21,921 nt of DNA from Deltaproteobacteria bacterium (GCA_023487865.1 JAMDBG010000167.1:23901-45821), one strand, 5' to 3'. Shown: positions 1 through 7,539, counted from the stretch's first letter. A program made the numbers and translations. The notes: generated by a model not told the origin, from the letters alone.

Positions 1-105
1 CCTTCGTCCTCGGAGGACACGGGGACACGATGGTGCCGCTGCCCCGTTATTCGACGGTGGCCGGTATTCCGATCACCGAGCTGATCCCGAAGGACCGGCT
101 GGATG
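1..105 (+). repeat. Inverted partial copy of mdh (exact 105-bp repeat)
   Basis: These 105 bases are the exact reverse complement of 658-762 inside the malate dehydrogenase gene. They encode, in plus orientation, mdh residues about 170-203, including the catalytic GGHGD motif. Identity stops abruptly after GGATG at 105, where the real gene continues CGCTCGTC but this copy continues GTCAAGG. The copy starts at base 1, so its full extent is unknown. Zero divergence over 105 bases suggests either a very recent inverted duplication or, more likely, a fold-back or amplification chimera at a contig end. It is not a functional gene. Confidence 0.93.
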
Positions 106-228
106 GTCAAGGCCGTCGCCATCGTGATCGGCCTGGGGGCCACCCTCGTCACACGATTCGGAACCCATCGAGGCTGGAGGTGTACGCCGCCCCCTCCCGC
201 CGCTGCCGCCGACGGTCTCGGAAAATGA
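106..228 (+). CDS. Possible C-terminal tail of an unidentified gene
   Basis: Immediately after the mdh-derived repeat, an open frame runs from the junction to a TGA at 226-228 and reads about 40 residues. It begins VKAVAIVIGLGATLVTRFG, a hydrophobic stretch that could be a membrane segment, and ends in a proline/alanine-rich tail. If the repeat at 1-105 is an artefact, this would be the true 3' end of a gene convergent with mdh. The only in-frame ATG is at the junction and there is no ribosome binding site, so it is not an independent gene. I do not recognise the family, and chance openness over 40 codons in GC-rich DNA is quite possible. Confidence 0.2.
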   Translation, partial: VKAVAIVIGLGATLVTRFGTHRGWRCTPPPPAAAADGLGK

Positions 229-274
229 ATCACGCCGCGTTCCCGCCTGCCGACCGGATCGAGGTCAATCGCGC

Positions 275-311
275 AAAAAAAGAAGGCCCTCCCTTTCGGA
301 AAGGCCTTCTT
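275..311 (-). terminator. Rho-independent terminator of mdh
   Basis: On the minus strand a hairpin with 9-bp arms (AAGAAGGCC at 311-303 and GGCCTTCTT at 288-280) is followed directly by a run of T (281-275). It lies about 24 nt beyond the mdh stop codon. This is a classic intrinsic terminator in the mdh direction. Confidence 0.85.
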
Positions 312-334
312 CCGGTGAATTTTTATAAGAATGG

Positions 335-1267
335 CTACGCCATTTTCTTCATCGCATTGACGAGTTCCTGCACCGAAGCCGCCGATTTCTTCAAGGCGGC
401 ATCCTCTTCGGCGGTCAGTTTGATCTGAATGACTTCTTCGATACCCCCCTTGCCCAGTTTTACGGGTACGCCGATGAACAGACCTTTGATCCCGTACTCG
501 CCATCCAGATAGGCGGCGCAGGCCAGGATCTTCTTCCGGTCCTTCAGGATCGATTCCGCCATCTCCACCGCCGAGGAGGCAGGCGCATAAAAGGCGCTCC
601 CCGTTTTCAGGAGGCTCACGATCTCCGCCCCGCCGTTCCTGGTCCGAGTGACGAGCGCATCCAGCCGGTCCTTCGGGATCAGCTCGGTGATCGGAATACC
701 GGCCACCGTCGAATAACGGGGCAGCGGCACCATCGTGTCCCCGTGTCCTCCGAGGACGAAGGCGTGAATGTTCTCCACGGACACGTTGAGCTCCATTGAG
801 ATGAAGGAGCGGAAACGGGCCGAATCGAGGACGCCGGCCATGCCGATCACGCGGTTCTTCGGGAAGCCGCTGACGTCATGGGCGACATGGCACATCGCAT
901 CGAGGGGGTTGCTGACGATGATCAGCGTGGCTTGGGGGGAATACTTCACGACCTGCTCGGTGACCTTCGTCATGATCCCCTTGTTGGTGGCCAGCAGATC
1001 ATCCCTGCTCATGCCCGGTTTCCGAGGGATGCCGGCGGTGATGATGACGATGTCCGAATCCCTGGTTTCCTCGTAGCTGTTGGTACCGATGAGGTGCGCG
1101 TCATGCTTCTCGACCGGGGCCGCCTCCGCCAGATCGAGGGCCTTCCCCTGCGGGACGCCTTCAATGATATCCACCAGAACCACATCGCACAATGCCTTTT
1201 CGCACAGACGCTGCGCCGCGGTCGCGCCGACATTGCCTGCACCGACAACGGTGACTTTCTTATCCAT
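335..1267 (-). CDS. mdh: NAD-dependent malate dehydrogenase
   Basis: Catalyses reversible oxidation of malate to oxaloacetate with NAD in the cytosol. The 310-residue length is normal for the LDH-like MDH class. The N-terminal Rossmann motif GAGNVG is at residues 9-14, and the aspartate in VDII after the second strand fits NAD preference. The loop PRKPGMSR carries Arg82 and Arg88, and Arg at this specificity position favours malate over lactate. DSARFR holds the Asp/Arg pair near 148-151, and GGHGD supplies catalytic His175. The start is supported by an AGGAGGAG-type ribosome binding site just upstream. The gene is transcribed alone, with its own terminator, and is divergent from glmM. Part of it is duplicated in inverted orientation at the window edge. 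Confidence 0.96.
   Translation of the reverse strand: MDKKVTVVGAGNVGATAAQRLCEKALCDVVLVDIIEGVPQGKALDLAEAAPVEKHDAHLIGTNSYEETRDSDIVIITAGIPRKPGMSRDDLLATNKGIMTKVTEQVVKYSPQATLIIVSNPLDAMCHVAHDVSGFPKNRVIGMAGVLDSARFRSFISMELNVSVENIHAFVLGGHGDTMVPLPRYSTVAGIPITELIPKDRLDALVTRTRNGGAEIVSLLKTGSAFYAPASSAVEMAESILKDRKKILACAAYLDGEYGIKGLFIGVPVKLGKGGIEEVIQIKLTAEEDAALKKSAASVQELVNAMKKMA
658..762 (-). repeat. mdh segment matching the inverted copy at 1-105
   Basis: This is the resident copy of the 105-bp sequence found in opposite orientation at the left edge. It lies within the intact mdh reading frame (residues about 170-203), so this copy is the functional one. Confidence 0.93.
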
Positions 1268-1408
1268 GGTACTCCTCCTCTTACTCGCTTTTTATGAACC
1301 CCAGGCACCCGATCCCCATCGGACCGGCAAGCCCGGAGTCATCAGATTGAAACAAACCGGATAAAAGAGGCTTCCGGCTTCACCCAAGAACCCCGAAAAG
1401 CTTTTCTG
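1268..1408. other. mdh-glmM divergent intergenic region
   Basis: This is the mdh-proximal part of the roughly 300-bp divergent spacer. It contains the mdh ribosome binding site next to the start codon. I see no convincing mdh promoter and no additional gene in it. The glmM-proximal part, with its promoter and short upstream ORF, is listed separately. Confidence 0.5.
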
Positions 1409-1437
1409 TTGCAAATTAAATGCATGTATTATATAAG
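1409..1437 (+). promoter_or_regulatory. Sigma70-type promoter for glmM
   Basis: TTGCAA (1409-1414) and TATAAG (1432-1437) are separated by exactly 17 nt in an AT-rich pocket, predicting a start near 1444. The leader would include the 19-codon ORF at 1494-1553 and then glmM. An ATAAGCTT motif occurs twice just downstream (1433-1440 and 1471-1478). Confidence 0.55.
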
Positions 1438-1493
1438 CTTTCCGTTATCGAAACGCTAACATAAGCTTCCCAGGATATCAAGGAGAAATTTCT

Positions 1494-1553
1494 TTGACAA
1501 ACCGTACTGTACTGGTGACGGGAGCGGCTGCGGTTCATCATTACACTCATTAG
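1494..1553 (+). CDS. 19-codon upstream ORF resembling an SDR N-terminus
   Basis: A TTG codon 8 nt after a strong AGGAG site (1481-1485) opens a frame reading MTNRTVLVTGAAAVHHYTH, then TAG. The first 12 residues look like the beginning of a short-chain dehydrogenase/reductase (TVLVTGA is the start of the Rossmann fold). The cofactor loop never follows, so no enzyme is encoded. The TAG overlaps the TAGGAGAAGG ribosome binding region of glmM, an arrangement that would permit translational coupling. It may be the scar of a deleted SDR gene, or a leader peptide. Expression is not demonstrated. Confidence 0.4.
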   Translation: MTNRTVLVTGAAAVHHYTH

Positions 1554-1567
1554 GAGAAGGGAAACAC

Positions 1568-2920
1568 ATGGGTAAGTTATTTGGTACGGACGGTATCCGG
1601 GGAGTCGCCAACGAATATCCCATCACGGCGGAAATGGCCATGCACATCGGCCGCGCCACAGCGCACCTCTTCAAGAAAAAAGGCCATCTTCCCAAGATCA
1701 TCATCGGCAAAGACACACGCCTTTCCGGATACATGCTCGAGAATGCCCTCGTTTCAGGGATCTGTTCCATGGGCGTCAACGCCATCCTGGTCGGGGTGAT
1801 CCCCACGCCGGGGATCGCCTATCTCACCAACAGCATGCGGGCCGACGCGGGCATCATCATCTCGGCCTCTCACAATCCATTCCAGGACAACGGCATCAAG
1901 ATCTTCAGCAGCGACGGCTTCAAGCTCCCGGATGAGACGGAGGGGGCCATCGAAGAGATCATCTTCGCAAACAACCTGCACACGCTCCATCCCTCCCCTT
2001 CCGAACTGGGAAAGGCCTACCGCATGGACGACGCCCGGGGCCGCTATATCGTTTTTCTGAAGCATACCTTCCCCAAGGAATATTCCCTGGAGGGAAGCCG
2101 GATCATCCTGGACTGCTCCAACGGAGCCACTTACCGCGTCGCCCCGGACACCTTTTCCGAACTGGGCGCGGATGTCTCCACCCTCTTCGATGAACCGAAC
2201 GGGAAAAACATCAACCTCCACTGCGGTTCCCAGCACCCCGAGGCCCTGGCGGAGGAGGTCCTGAAGACCAAGGCGGACGTCGGTTTCGCCTTCGACGGCG
2301 ACGGCGACCGCCTGATCGCCGTGGACGAGACGGGTACGGTCCTGACCGGAGACCAGATCCTCGCCATTTGTGCGAGCGTCATGAAGAAGGAGGGTTCTCT
2401 CACGAACAACCTGGTCATCAGGACAGTCATGAGCAACATCGGGCTGAGTGTTTCCCTTCAGAAACTGAACATCGACTCCTTCATCACCAAGGTCGGCGAC
2501 CGCTATGTCCTCGAGGAGATGCTGGCCCGCGGCGCCTCCATCGGCGGCGAGGATTCGGGACATCTGATCTTCCTGCAGCACCACACCACGGGAGACGGAA
2601 TCGTCACCGCCCTGCAGGTCGCGGCGGCGATGAAAAAGGAAGGCAAACCCCTCTCCGAGCTCGCCAGGATCATGAAGGTCTTCCCCCAGGTGCTGATCAA
2701 TGTGACCGTCAAGTCCAGGCCCGATATCGAGACGGTGCCCGAGATCATGGCCGCCATCCAAGACGTGGAGGCGAAACTGGGGGATCAGGGGCGAGTCCTG
2801 GTCCGCTATTCAGGCACCCAAAATATGTGCCGGGTCATGGTGGAAGGGCCGTCGCAGGAAGAGACGGGCGCTTACTGCAGACAAATCGCCGACGTCGTGA
2901 AAAAGAAGCTTAACGCTTAA
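1568..2920 (+). CDS. glmM: Phosphoglucosamine mutase
   Basis: Interconverts glucosamine-6-phosphate and glucosamine-1-phosphate, the step before UDP-GlcNAc synthesis for peptidoglycan and LPS. At 450 residues it is full length for the alpha-D-phosphohexomutase family. It opens with FGTDGIRG. The phosphoserine loop SASHNP places the catalytic serine at residue 101. The metal loop DGDGDR is at 243-248, the sugar-binding GGEDSGH at 326-332, and the C-terminal phosphate-binding RYSGT at 413-417. In the last loop the usual GTEP is GTQN, a mild departure. AGGAGAAGG precedes the ATG. The gene is apparently monocistronic, preceded by a short SDR-like ORF. Its TAA overlaps the stop codon of the convergent 79-aa gene by 4 bp. 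A phosphomannomutase is the alternative, but the FGTDGIRG start and SASHNP favour GlmM. Confidence 0.93.
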   Translation: MGKLFGTDGIRGVANEYPITAEMAMHIGRATAHLFKKKGHLPKIIIGKDTRLSGYMLENALVSGICSMGVNAILVGVIPTPGIAYLTNSMRADAGIIISASHNPFQDNGIKIFSSDGFKLPDETEGAIEEIIFANNLHTLHPSPSELGKAYRMDDARGRYIVFLKHTFPKEYSLEGSRIILDCSNGATYRVAPDTFSELGADVSTLFDEPNGKNINLHCGSQHPEALAEEVLKTKADVGFAFDGDGDRLIAVDETGTVLTGDQILAICASVMKKEGSLTNNLVIRTVMSNIGLSVSLQKLNIDSFITKVGDRYVLEEMLARGASIGGEDSGHLIFLQHHTTGDGIVTALQVAAAMKKEGKPLSELARIMKVFPQVLINVTVKSRPDIETVPEIMAAIQDVEAKLGDQGRVLVRYSGTQNMCRVMVEGPSQEETGAYCRQIADVVKKKLNA

Positions 2921-3156
2921 TCCACCGCTTCTTTGCCTTTGGCTGTCAACCAGCAGGCATCGTAAGGATCGCCGGCCACGGTTCCGCCCAATCCGGTTTC
3001 GACAAAGCCTTTGTAGCAGAGGGTCTCCAGCACCGCCTTGTCCGCTTTGGTGGGGCAGATGATGTCAATCCATGTCGCGCGCTTATAGGCACCCCCGATA
3101 TACGGATTGTCGGCGATCCTGCAGAGCATCTCTTTTTCTTCCCGGGTCAGTTCCAT
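2917..3156 (-). CDS. Small conserved-looking hypothetical protein (79 aa)
   Basis: The protein starts MELTREEKEMLCRIAD and ends LTAKGKEAVD. The pattern of short helices followed by a GF-E...LTAKG segment resembles a small winged-helix domain, but I cannot assign a family. It contains three cysteines (MLC, IICP, DACW) plus one in LCYKG. The start at 3156 is chosen over an upstream in-frame ATG because AGGAG lies 8 nt before it; the longer form would run into the reductase gene. It follows the FAD/rhodanese reductase by 32 nt on the same strand, so the two probably share a transcript. It ends in a 4-bp stop-to-stop overlap with glmM. Function unknown. Confidence 0.75.
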   Translation of the reverse strand: MELTREEKEMLCRIADNPYIGGAYKRATWIDIICPTKADKAVLETLCYKGFVETGLGGTVAGDPYDACWLTAKGKEAVD

Positions 3157-3188
3157 CTCTTTCTCCTGTTCCAGCGATCCAATCCTGC

Positions 3189-4874
3189 CTATTGGCGCTC
3201 TCTTTGAGCCAGTTTCATTAATGATCCACCGCCGACATATTTGACGTCGGCGCAGCCCCTTTCCTTGAGGACGCGCGCCGCCTCGGAGGAACGCACCCCC
3301 TTGGAGCAAATACAAACCACAGCCTTGTCCTTCGGCACCTGCCCGCAGTTCACCCGGAATTCTTCAAAGGGCACGTTCAGCGTGTCCTTTTCCGGGAGGG
3401 GCCGATCGAAGACCTCCCCGGTCCGGCGGACGTCGACGATACACCGGTCGTCGAGATCGGCGTCCGGCGGGAGGGATTGAATCCCTTCCCGGAGCTCATT
3501 TCGGGCGGTGCAGGCGATCGAATACAGAGGATCGACAGCCGGAGCAAAAGGCGGTGCATAGGCGAACTCCGCATCGAGCAGGTCCTCGAGTGTTCCGCCC
3601 TGCCTGAGGAGCGAGGCAAACACATCCACCCGCTTGACCACTTCCCCCTTGCTGTAACCCTGGAGCCCCAAGAGTCTGGTCGTCTTCCTGTCGTAGAGAA
3701 GTTTCAAATGGAGGTTCTCAGAGCCGGGATAGTAATCGGCCCTGTCCGTGAAGCTCCCCCACGCCGCACCCACATCGAATCCGGCATCCTCCGCCGCTTT
3801 GGTCGTGAGCCCGGTGGAGGATATATTCATATCGAAGACCTTCAGCGCTCCACTGCCCGCCACCGGCCCGAATCGCTCGTCGCCCCCGCCCAGGTTCGAA
3901 CCGATCACCCGCCCCGCCCGATTGGCCAGCGAACCGAGCGGAAGGACAACCGGCTTCTCCGAAACGAGATGCCTCAGCTCCACACAGTCGCCGGCGGCGA
4001 AGATATTCGGATCGCTCGTGGTCATCCTCTCGTCCACGACAATCCCGCCCGTCTTGCCGATCTTGAGTCCGCAACCGGCGGCAAGGGTGCTGTCGGGCTT
4101 CACGCCTATGGCGATGATGACATGATCCACCGCAAAATCGCCTTTTGGCGTTTTGAGGGTGACGCCGGCATTGGATTCCACGACCCCCTGCAGCGGACAA
4201 TTCGTGTGGATTTCCACCCCTTCGCCCTTCATATAGGCTTCCACGGCCCGGGCCATTTCCGGATCGAGCATGGCGGGCAAGAGGGTGGGAGCGGCATCAA
4301 AAAGGACCGCCTTGGCGCCCCACATGGCCGTAAATGCCTCGGCCAGCTCACAGCCGATGGGCCCGGCGCCTACGAGCCCGACCTTACCTATCTGTCCGGA
4401 TTGGAGAGACTTCCGCAAGGCCATTGCATCCTCGAGGATCCGGAAAGTGGATACACGCGGGCCGTTCCCGGCGATTCCGGGAGGCACGATCGGTATGGCT
4501 CCGGTGGCCAGGATCAATTTGTCGTAGAGATACTCTTTGGTCTCCCCCGTCAGAAGGGACTTACAGACGACTTTGCGGGCGTCCCGATCGATCCGTTCCA
4601 CCTCGGTTTGGACAACGACCTCCAGCCCCTTGGCCTTCCGGAAGAAATCCGGGTCCCGGATCACCCCATACGCCGTCTCGCGGAGTTTATCGGCAGTCTC
4701 GATATCGCCGGAAACCAGATAGGGCATCCCGCAGGCCCCATAGGAAATGAATTTGCCCCGGTCGATGACGGTAACGGCGGCGTCGGGCAAAAGCCTTTTG
4801 GCCCGGGCGGCGGCTCTGAGACCGGCCGCGTTGGCCCCTACCGCCACGATTCGCATGATCCCCTTCCTGCTCAT
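3189..4874 (-). CDS. CoA-disulfide/polysulfide reductase with C-terminal rhodanese domain
   Basis: This is an FAD- and NAD(P)H-dependent pyridine nucleotide disulfide oxidoreductase fused to a rhodanese domain, the architecture of CoA-disulfide reductases and NADH persulfide/polysulfide reductases. From the chosen start, residues 8-20 are the FAD-binding Rossmann segment. The single active-site cysteine is Cys48 in SYGACGMPY, the CoADR signature rather than a CxxxxC pair. VGAGPIGCELAEAF is the NAD(P)H Rossmann motif, and FAAGDC closes the FAD site. The last about 90 residues are rhodanese, with Cys523 in CSKGVRS. The 4874 start (MSRKGIM) has AGGAG 6 nt upstream; the ATG at 4892 lacks one, and one at 4856 is also possible. 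Likely role: reducing CoA disulfide, polysulfide or persulfides in the cytosol. A promoter with a 17-nt spacer lies just upstream. Confidence 0.9.
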   Translation of the reverse strand: MSRKGIMRIVAVGANAAGLRAAARAKRLLPDAAVTVIDRGKFISYGACGMPYLVSGDIETADKLRETAYGVIRDPDFFRKAKGLEVVVQTEVERIDRDARKVVCKSLLTGETKEYLYDKLILATGAIPIVPPGIAGNGPRVSTFRILEDAMALRKSLQSGQIGKVGLVGAGPIGCELAEAFTAMWGAKAVLFDAAPTLLPAMLDPEMARAVEAYMKGEGVEIHTNCPLQGVVESNAGVTLKTPKGDFAVDHVIIAIGVKPDSTLAAGCGLKIGKTGGIVVDERMTTSDPNIFAAGDCVELRHLVSEKPVVLPLGSLANRAGRVIGSNLGGGDERFGPVAGSGALKVFDMNISSTGLTTKAAEDAGFDVGAAWGSFTDRADYYPGSENLHLKLLYDRKTTRLLGLQGYSKGEVVKRVDVFASLLRQGGTLEDLLDAEFAYAPPFAPAVDPLYSIACTARNELREGIQSLPPDADLDDRCIVDVRRTGEVFDRPLPEKDTLNVPFEEFRVNCGQVPKDKAVVCICSKGVRSSEAARVLKERGCADVKYVGGGSLMKLAQRERQ

Positions 4875-4928
4875 CGGGTACTCCTTTGGCAAGTTGCCGA
4901 TGGTGAAAGACTCGCTTTTTGTGCGGTG

Positions 4929-4957
4929 AGGATACGAACGGAGCCCCTGTCTGTCAA
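4929..4957 (-). promoter_or_regulatory. Sigma70-type promoter for the disulfide reductase operon
   Basis: On the minus strand, TTGACA (4957-4952) and TATCCT (4934-4929) are separated by 17 nt. The predicted start near 4922 gives a leader of about 48 nt to the 4874 start codon. Confidence 0.6.
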
Positions 4958-5016
4958 GGAGATTTTGCCGCCGCCCTGGCCGGCGATGACCGCTTCCGGG
5001 GGCGGATCTTGCCGCG

Positions 5017-5643
5017 TCATGCCGGCAGCATCTGCAGAAGTTCCTCCGGCGTACTCACACCGATGTCGGTCAGTTCCGGCCAGAGAAAACGGCGGGTTCT
5101 GTCGACATGAATGGTGGCAACCCCTGCGTTTCGCCCTGTCTGCAGATCGAATACGTAATCTCCCACCATGACCATCTCTGCAGGGATCGTTCCCCACATG
5201 GCGCAGAGCTGAAAGAGCCCCTCCGGATCAGGCTTGGGCAGCGCATCGTCCCGGCCGAGGATGCATTCTTCCGGGAAATATCCACCGAGTCCGAGGCTAT
5301 CGAGTGCCCTGACCGCGATATCGCGCGTATTTCTGGTCAATATACCTATTCGCGAACCCCGCCGTTGCAAGGCTTCAATGAGTTGAACCGTTCCCGGCGC
5401 CGGTGCGATCCGCTCCAGGAGTTCCGTCTCTATTGCGGTGAGCTTGTCATGAAGCGGCTGCGCCTCCGGACCGGGGAGGGACGCCAGGTAACCGAGGATA
5501 TCGATCCCATCCGGGACGCCCAGGGCCTGCCGGATGACGGAGAAATCATGGACGGGCAACGTAAGGGTCCCATCCAGGTCGAACACCCAGTGGTTCCTCG
5601 CCAGGATGGCCTCTGCCTTATCGGTCAATGTCCTGTTACTCAT
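5017..5643 (-). CDS. HAD-superfamily phosphatase, phosphoglycolate phosphatase-like
   Basis: The 208-residue protein has all four HAD motifs. Motif I is FDLDGTL with nucleophile Asp22 and acid/base Asp24. Motif II is the threonine in ILTRNT, motif III the lysine in LPKPDP, and motif IV is MVGDYVFD. A helical cap lies between motifs I and II, the layout of the Gph/PGMB-like subfamily that hydrolyses small phosphate monoesters such as 2-phosphoglycolate. The substrate cannot be read from sequence. The ATG at 5643 follows AGGACAGGG. It lies about 140 nt upstream of the reductase gene on the same strand, but that gene has its own promoter, so co-transcription is optional. Confidence 0.85.
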   Translation of the reverse strand: MSNRTLTDKAEAILARNHWVFDLDGTLTLPVHDFSVIRQALGVPDGIDILGYLASLPGPEAQPLHDKLTAIETELLERIAPAPGTVQLIEALQRRGSRIGILTRNTRDIAVRALDSLGLGGYFPEECILGRDDALPKPDPEGLFQLCAMWGTIPAEMVMVGDYVFDLQTGRNAGVATIHVDRTRRFLWPELTDIGVSTPEELLQMLPA

Positions 5644-5812
5644 GAGTACCCTGTCCTGTTATCCACCATTTTCTCCACACGATTGCCGTCTTCATAGACT
5701 CTGCCGATTAAAAAAGCAAGCGCTTACCAAAACGCCCTTGACACGCGGGAGCGTTTTTGTTAGGCGTGGCGCCATAAAGGAATTCCTGCCGGTCAGGTCC
5801 GGCTCGACATGC

Positions 5813-5837
5813 GAATCACCCCGTCCACAGGACGGGG
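5813..5837 (+). repeat. GAATCA plus perfect hairpin, resembling an IS200/IS605-type end
   Basis: Within the 291-bp gap between the HAD gene and the Gfo/Idh gene, GAATCA is followed by CCCCGTCC-ACA-GGACGGGG (5819-5837). This is an 8-bp perfect stem with a 3-nt loop. The layout GAATC-hairpin-GG resembles the right end and guide-RNA terminus of IS200/IS605 TnpB elements. No tnpA or tnpB is present, so it would be a solitary remnant; an ordinary hairpin is the simpler alternative. The rest of the gap shows only a weak TTGACA at 5738 and a CAAAACGC/GCGTTTTTG pair around 5729-5759. Confidence 0.35.
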
Positions 5838-5934
5838 CTTCCCGGCAAGGGAGTGTTCTGTCTTGTATTGCGTCCTCTATCCCGGCCTAAAAGGCGGAGT
5901 GTAAGGGCGCGCTCCCGGTCATGAGGAGGGGGTC

Positions 5935-6933
5935 TTGATCAAGGCGGCGGTCATCGGCCTCGGATGGTGGGGGCAGTTACTCGTCCGGCACCTGCAGGGC
6001 AGAAGCGACCGGATCCGATTCGTGCGCGGTGTGGAGATCCGCCCGGAGCCGGTTCGCGGATTCGCTGCGGAAAAGGGATTCATCCTGACCTCCGAATATC
6101 AGGACGCCCTCGATGACCCCAAGGTCGAGGCCGTTGTTCTCACCTCTCCTCAGGACCTCCATGAAGAACAGATCCTCCGCGCCGCCGGGGCCGGCAAGCA
6201 CGTGTTCTGCGAAAAACCCCTTGCCATGAACCGGGCCGCCGCCGAACGAGCGGTCACCGCCTGCGAGCGCGCCGGCGTGATCCTCGGCGTGGGTCATGAA
6301 CGCCGTTTCGAGCCGGCCATGATCGAAATCAAGCGGTTGATCGACAGCGGCGAACTCGGCACCGTTCTGCATGCGGAGTCGAATTTCAGCCATGACACCC
6401 TGAAGGACCTCCCCTCCGACAACTGGCGGGTATCCGACCCCTTCGTCCCCGCGGGCATGACCGGCATGGGGATCCATCTGACGGATTCCTACATCCACAT
6501 GCTGGGCCCCGTGGAGAGCCTCTACGCCCAGCCGGCACGGCGGGTGACCGGATGGAAGGCGGGCGACATCATCTCCGTCAGCTTCAAGTTCAAAAGCGGT
6601 GTGACGGGGCATCTCAACTCGATCCTCGCAACTCCTTTCTTCATGCGTTACCATGTATTCGGCACGGAGGCCTGGGTGGAAGCGCGCGACACGGTGCGTC
6701 CCGAGGCGGAAGGGTTGGTTCATTTCACCGTCCGCCGAAAAGGGGAAGAACCCGTCTTGCGAGAACTGCCCTCGATCAATTCGGTGGTCGCCAACATCGA
6801 GGCGTTCTCCGCCGCCGTAACCGGCGAAGCCGAATATCCGTTTACACGCGAAGAGAAGATCGGCAACATCGCCGTTCTGGAAGCCATTGCGCAGTCGGTG
6901 GAAAGCGGCATGCCGGTCACCGTATCCTCCTGA
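5935..6933 (+). CDS. Gfo/Idh/MocA-family NAD(P)-dependent oxidoreductase
   Basis: The 332-residue protein has an N-terminal Rossmann fold (GLGWWG at residues 8-13). The family signature CEKPLA follows, with catalytic Lys94. A C-terminal alpha/beta domain carries the probable active-site GIHLTDSYIH (His181, Asp184, His188). Members oxidise or reduce sugars, inositols and other polyols with NAD(P); the substrate is not predictable. The start is a TTG at 5935 preceded by GAGGAGGGG. The upstream ATG at 5921 closes after five codons in another frame, so TTG is the only sensible start. The gene stands alone and is convergent with the carbonic-anhydrase-like gene. TGATCG-AGTCC-CGATCA overlaps its stop codon (6931-6947) and may form a small terminator hairpin. 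Confidence 0.9.
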   Translation: MIKAAVIGLGWWGQLLVRHLQGRSDRIRFVRGVEIRPEPVRGFAAEKGFILTSEYQDALDDPKVEAVVLTSPQDLHEEQILRAAGAGKHVFCEKPLAMNRAAAERAVTACERAGVILGVGHERRFEPAMIEIKRLIDSGELGTVLHAESNFSHDTLKDLPSDNWRVSDPFVPAGMTGMGIHLTDSYIHMLGPVESLYAQPARRVTGWKAGDIISVSFKFKSGVTGHLNSILATPFFMRYHVFGTEAWVEARDTVRPEAEGLVHFTVRRKGEEPVLRELPSINSVVANIEAFSAAVTGEAEYPFTREEKIGNIAVLEAIAQSVESGMPVTVSS

Positions 6934-6968
6934 TCGAGTCCCGATCAAACGACAGGGACCTTTCGGAA

Positions 6969-7520
6969 TCAGGCCCCGTCTGGAAAGGACGAGCTCTTCC
7001 TTTGCGCAGCCGGAATATCTTTGTATACCTCCATCAAGTTGAGGTAGTTGTTTCTGATCCGGTGCATCACGGCAAAATCCTTTTCCGTGAGTTCCCGGAC
7101 GACTTTGGCCGGTATTCCCACTGCCATCGACCTCGGGGGAATGATGGTTCCGGATGTCACCACCGAACCGGCCCCGACGATGGCCTCCTCGCCGATCCGG
7201 GCTCCGTTCAGGACGGTGGCGCCGATTCCGATGAACGCCCCCCGTTCGATATGACACCCATGGACCGTCACCCGATGACCGAGGACGACATCGTCTTCCA
7301 GCACGAGGGGGAAACCGTTACTTGCCACATGGAGGATACAGGCGTCCTGGATGTTGCAACGCGCGCCCACCCGGATGGGGTTGACATCCCCGCGGATGAC
7401 GCAAAAGAACCAGACATTGGCCCTGGCTCCCAGTTCCACATCGCCGATGATCACGGCATTATCGGCGACAAAAACGGTTGGATCGATTTTGGGGCTCATC
7501 CCCTGGAAATCAAGAATCAT
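6969..7520 (-). CDS. Gamma-class carbonic anhydrase family protein (left-handed beta-helix)
   Basis: The 183 residues show hexapeptide-repeat periodicity (I-G-x-x-x-x) typical of a left-handed beta-helix trimer. Metal ligands of the Cam/CamH/YrdA group are conserved: His64 in CILHV, His82 in VLGHRV and His87 in VHGC. Arg43, Asp45 (VIRGD) and Gln58 (NIQD) are also present. The acidic loop with the proton-shuttle glutamates of archaeal Cam is not obvious. Activity could therefore be CO2 hydration, or a related role as in PaaY or CaiE. The start ATG follows GGAAGG. A promoter at 7675-7647 gives a leader of about 120 nt containing a long nested hairpin. Confidence 0.88.
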   Translation of the reverse strand: MILDFQGMSPKIDPTVFVADNAVIIGDVELGARANVWFFCVIRGDVNPIRVGARCNIQDACILHVASNGFPLVLEDDVVLGHRVTVHGCHIERGAFIGIGATVLNGARIGEEAIVGAGSVVTSGTIIPPRSMAVGIPAKVVRELTEKDFAVMHRIRNNYLNLMEVYKDIPAAQRKSSSFPDGA

Positions 7521-7539
7521 GATTTAACCTTCCACTGCT

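Noticed and set aside
30..428. 132-aa plus-strand ORF starting MVPLPRYSTVAG
   Set aside because: Its first 25 codons are the inverted mdh copy; after the junction the frame is meaningless and runs antisense through the mdh terminator and 3' end.
1754..2761. 335-aa antisense ORF in glmM
   Set aside because: GC-rich antisense shadow with no start signals; glmM motifs are complete on the plus strand.
3477..5171. 564-aa plus-strand ORF across the disulfide reductase
   Set aside because: Antisense shadow; the minus-strand gene has FAD, NAD and rhodanese motifs.
4871..5197. 108-aa minus-strand ORF between the HAD and reductase genes
   Set aside because: Mostly antisense-phase shadow of the HAD gene 3' end in another frame, with no ribosome site.
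5921..5938. Five-codon ORF ATG AGG AGG GGG TCT TGA before the Gfo/Idh gene
   Set aside because: It is made of the Shine-Dalgarno sequence itself; no evidence that it is translated.
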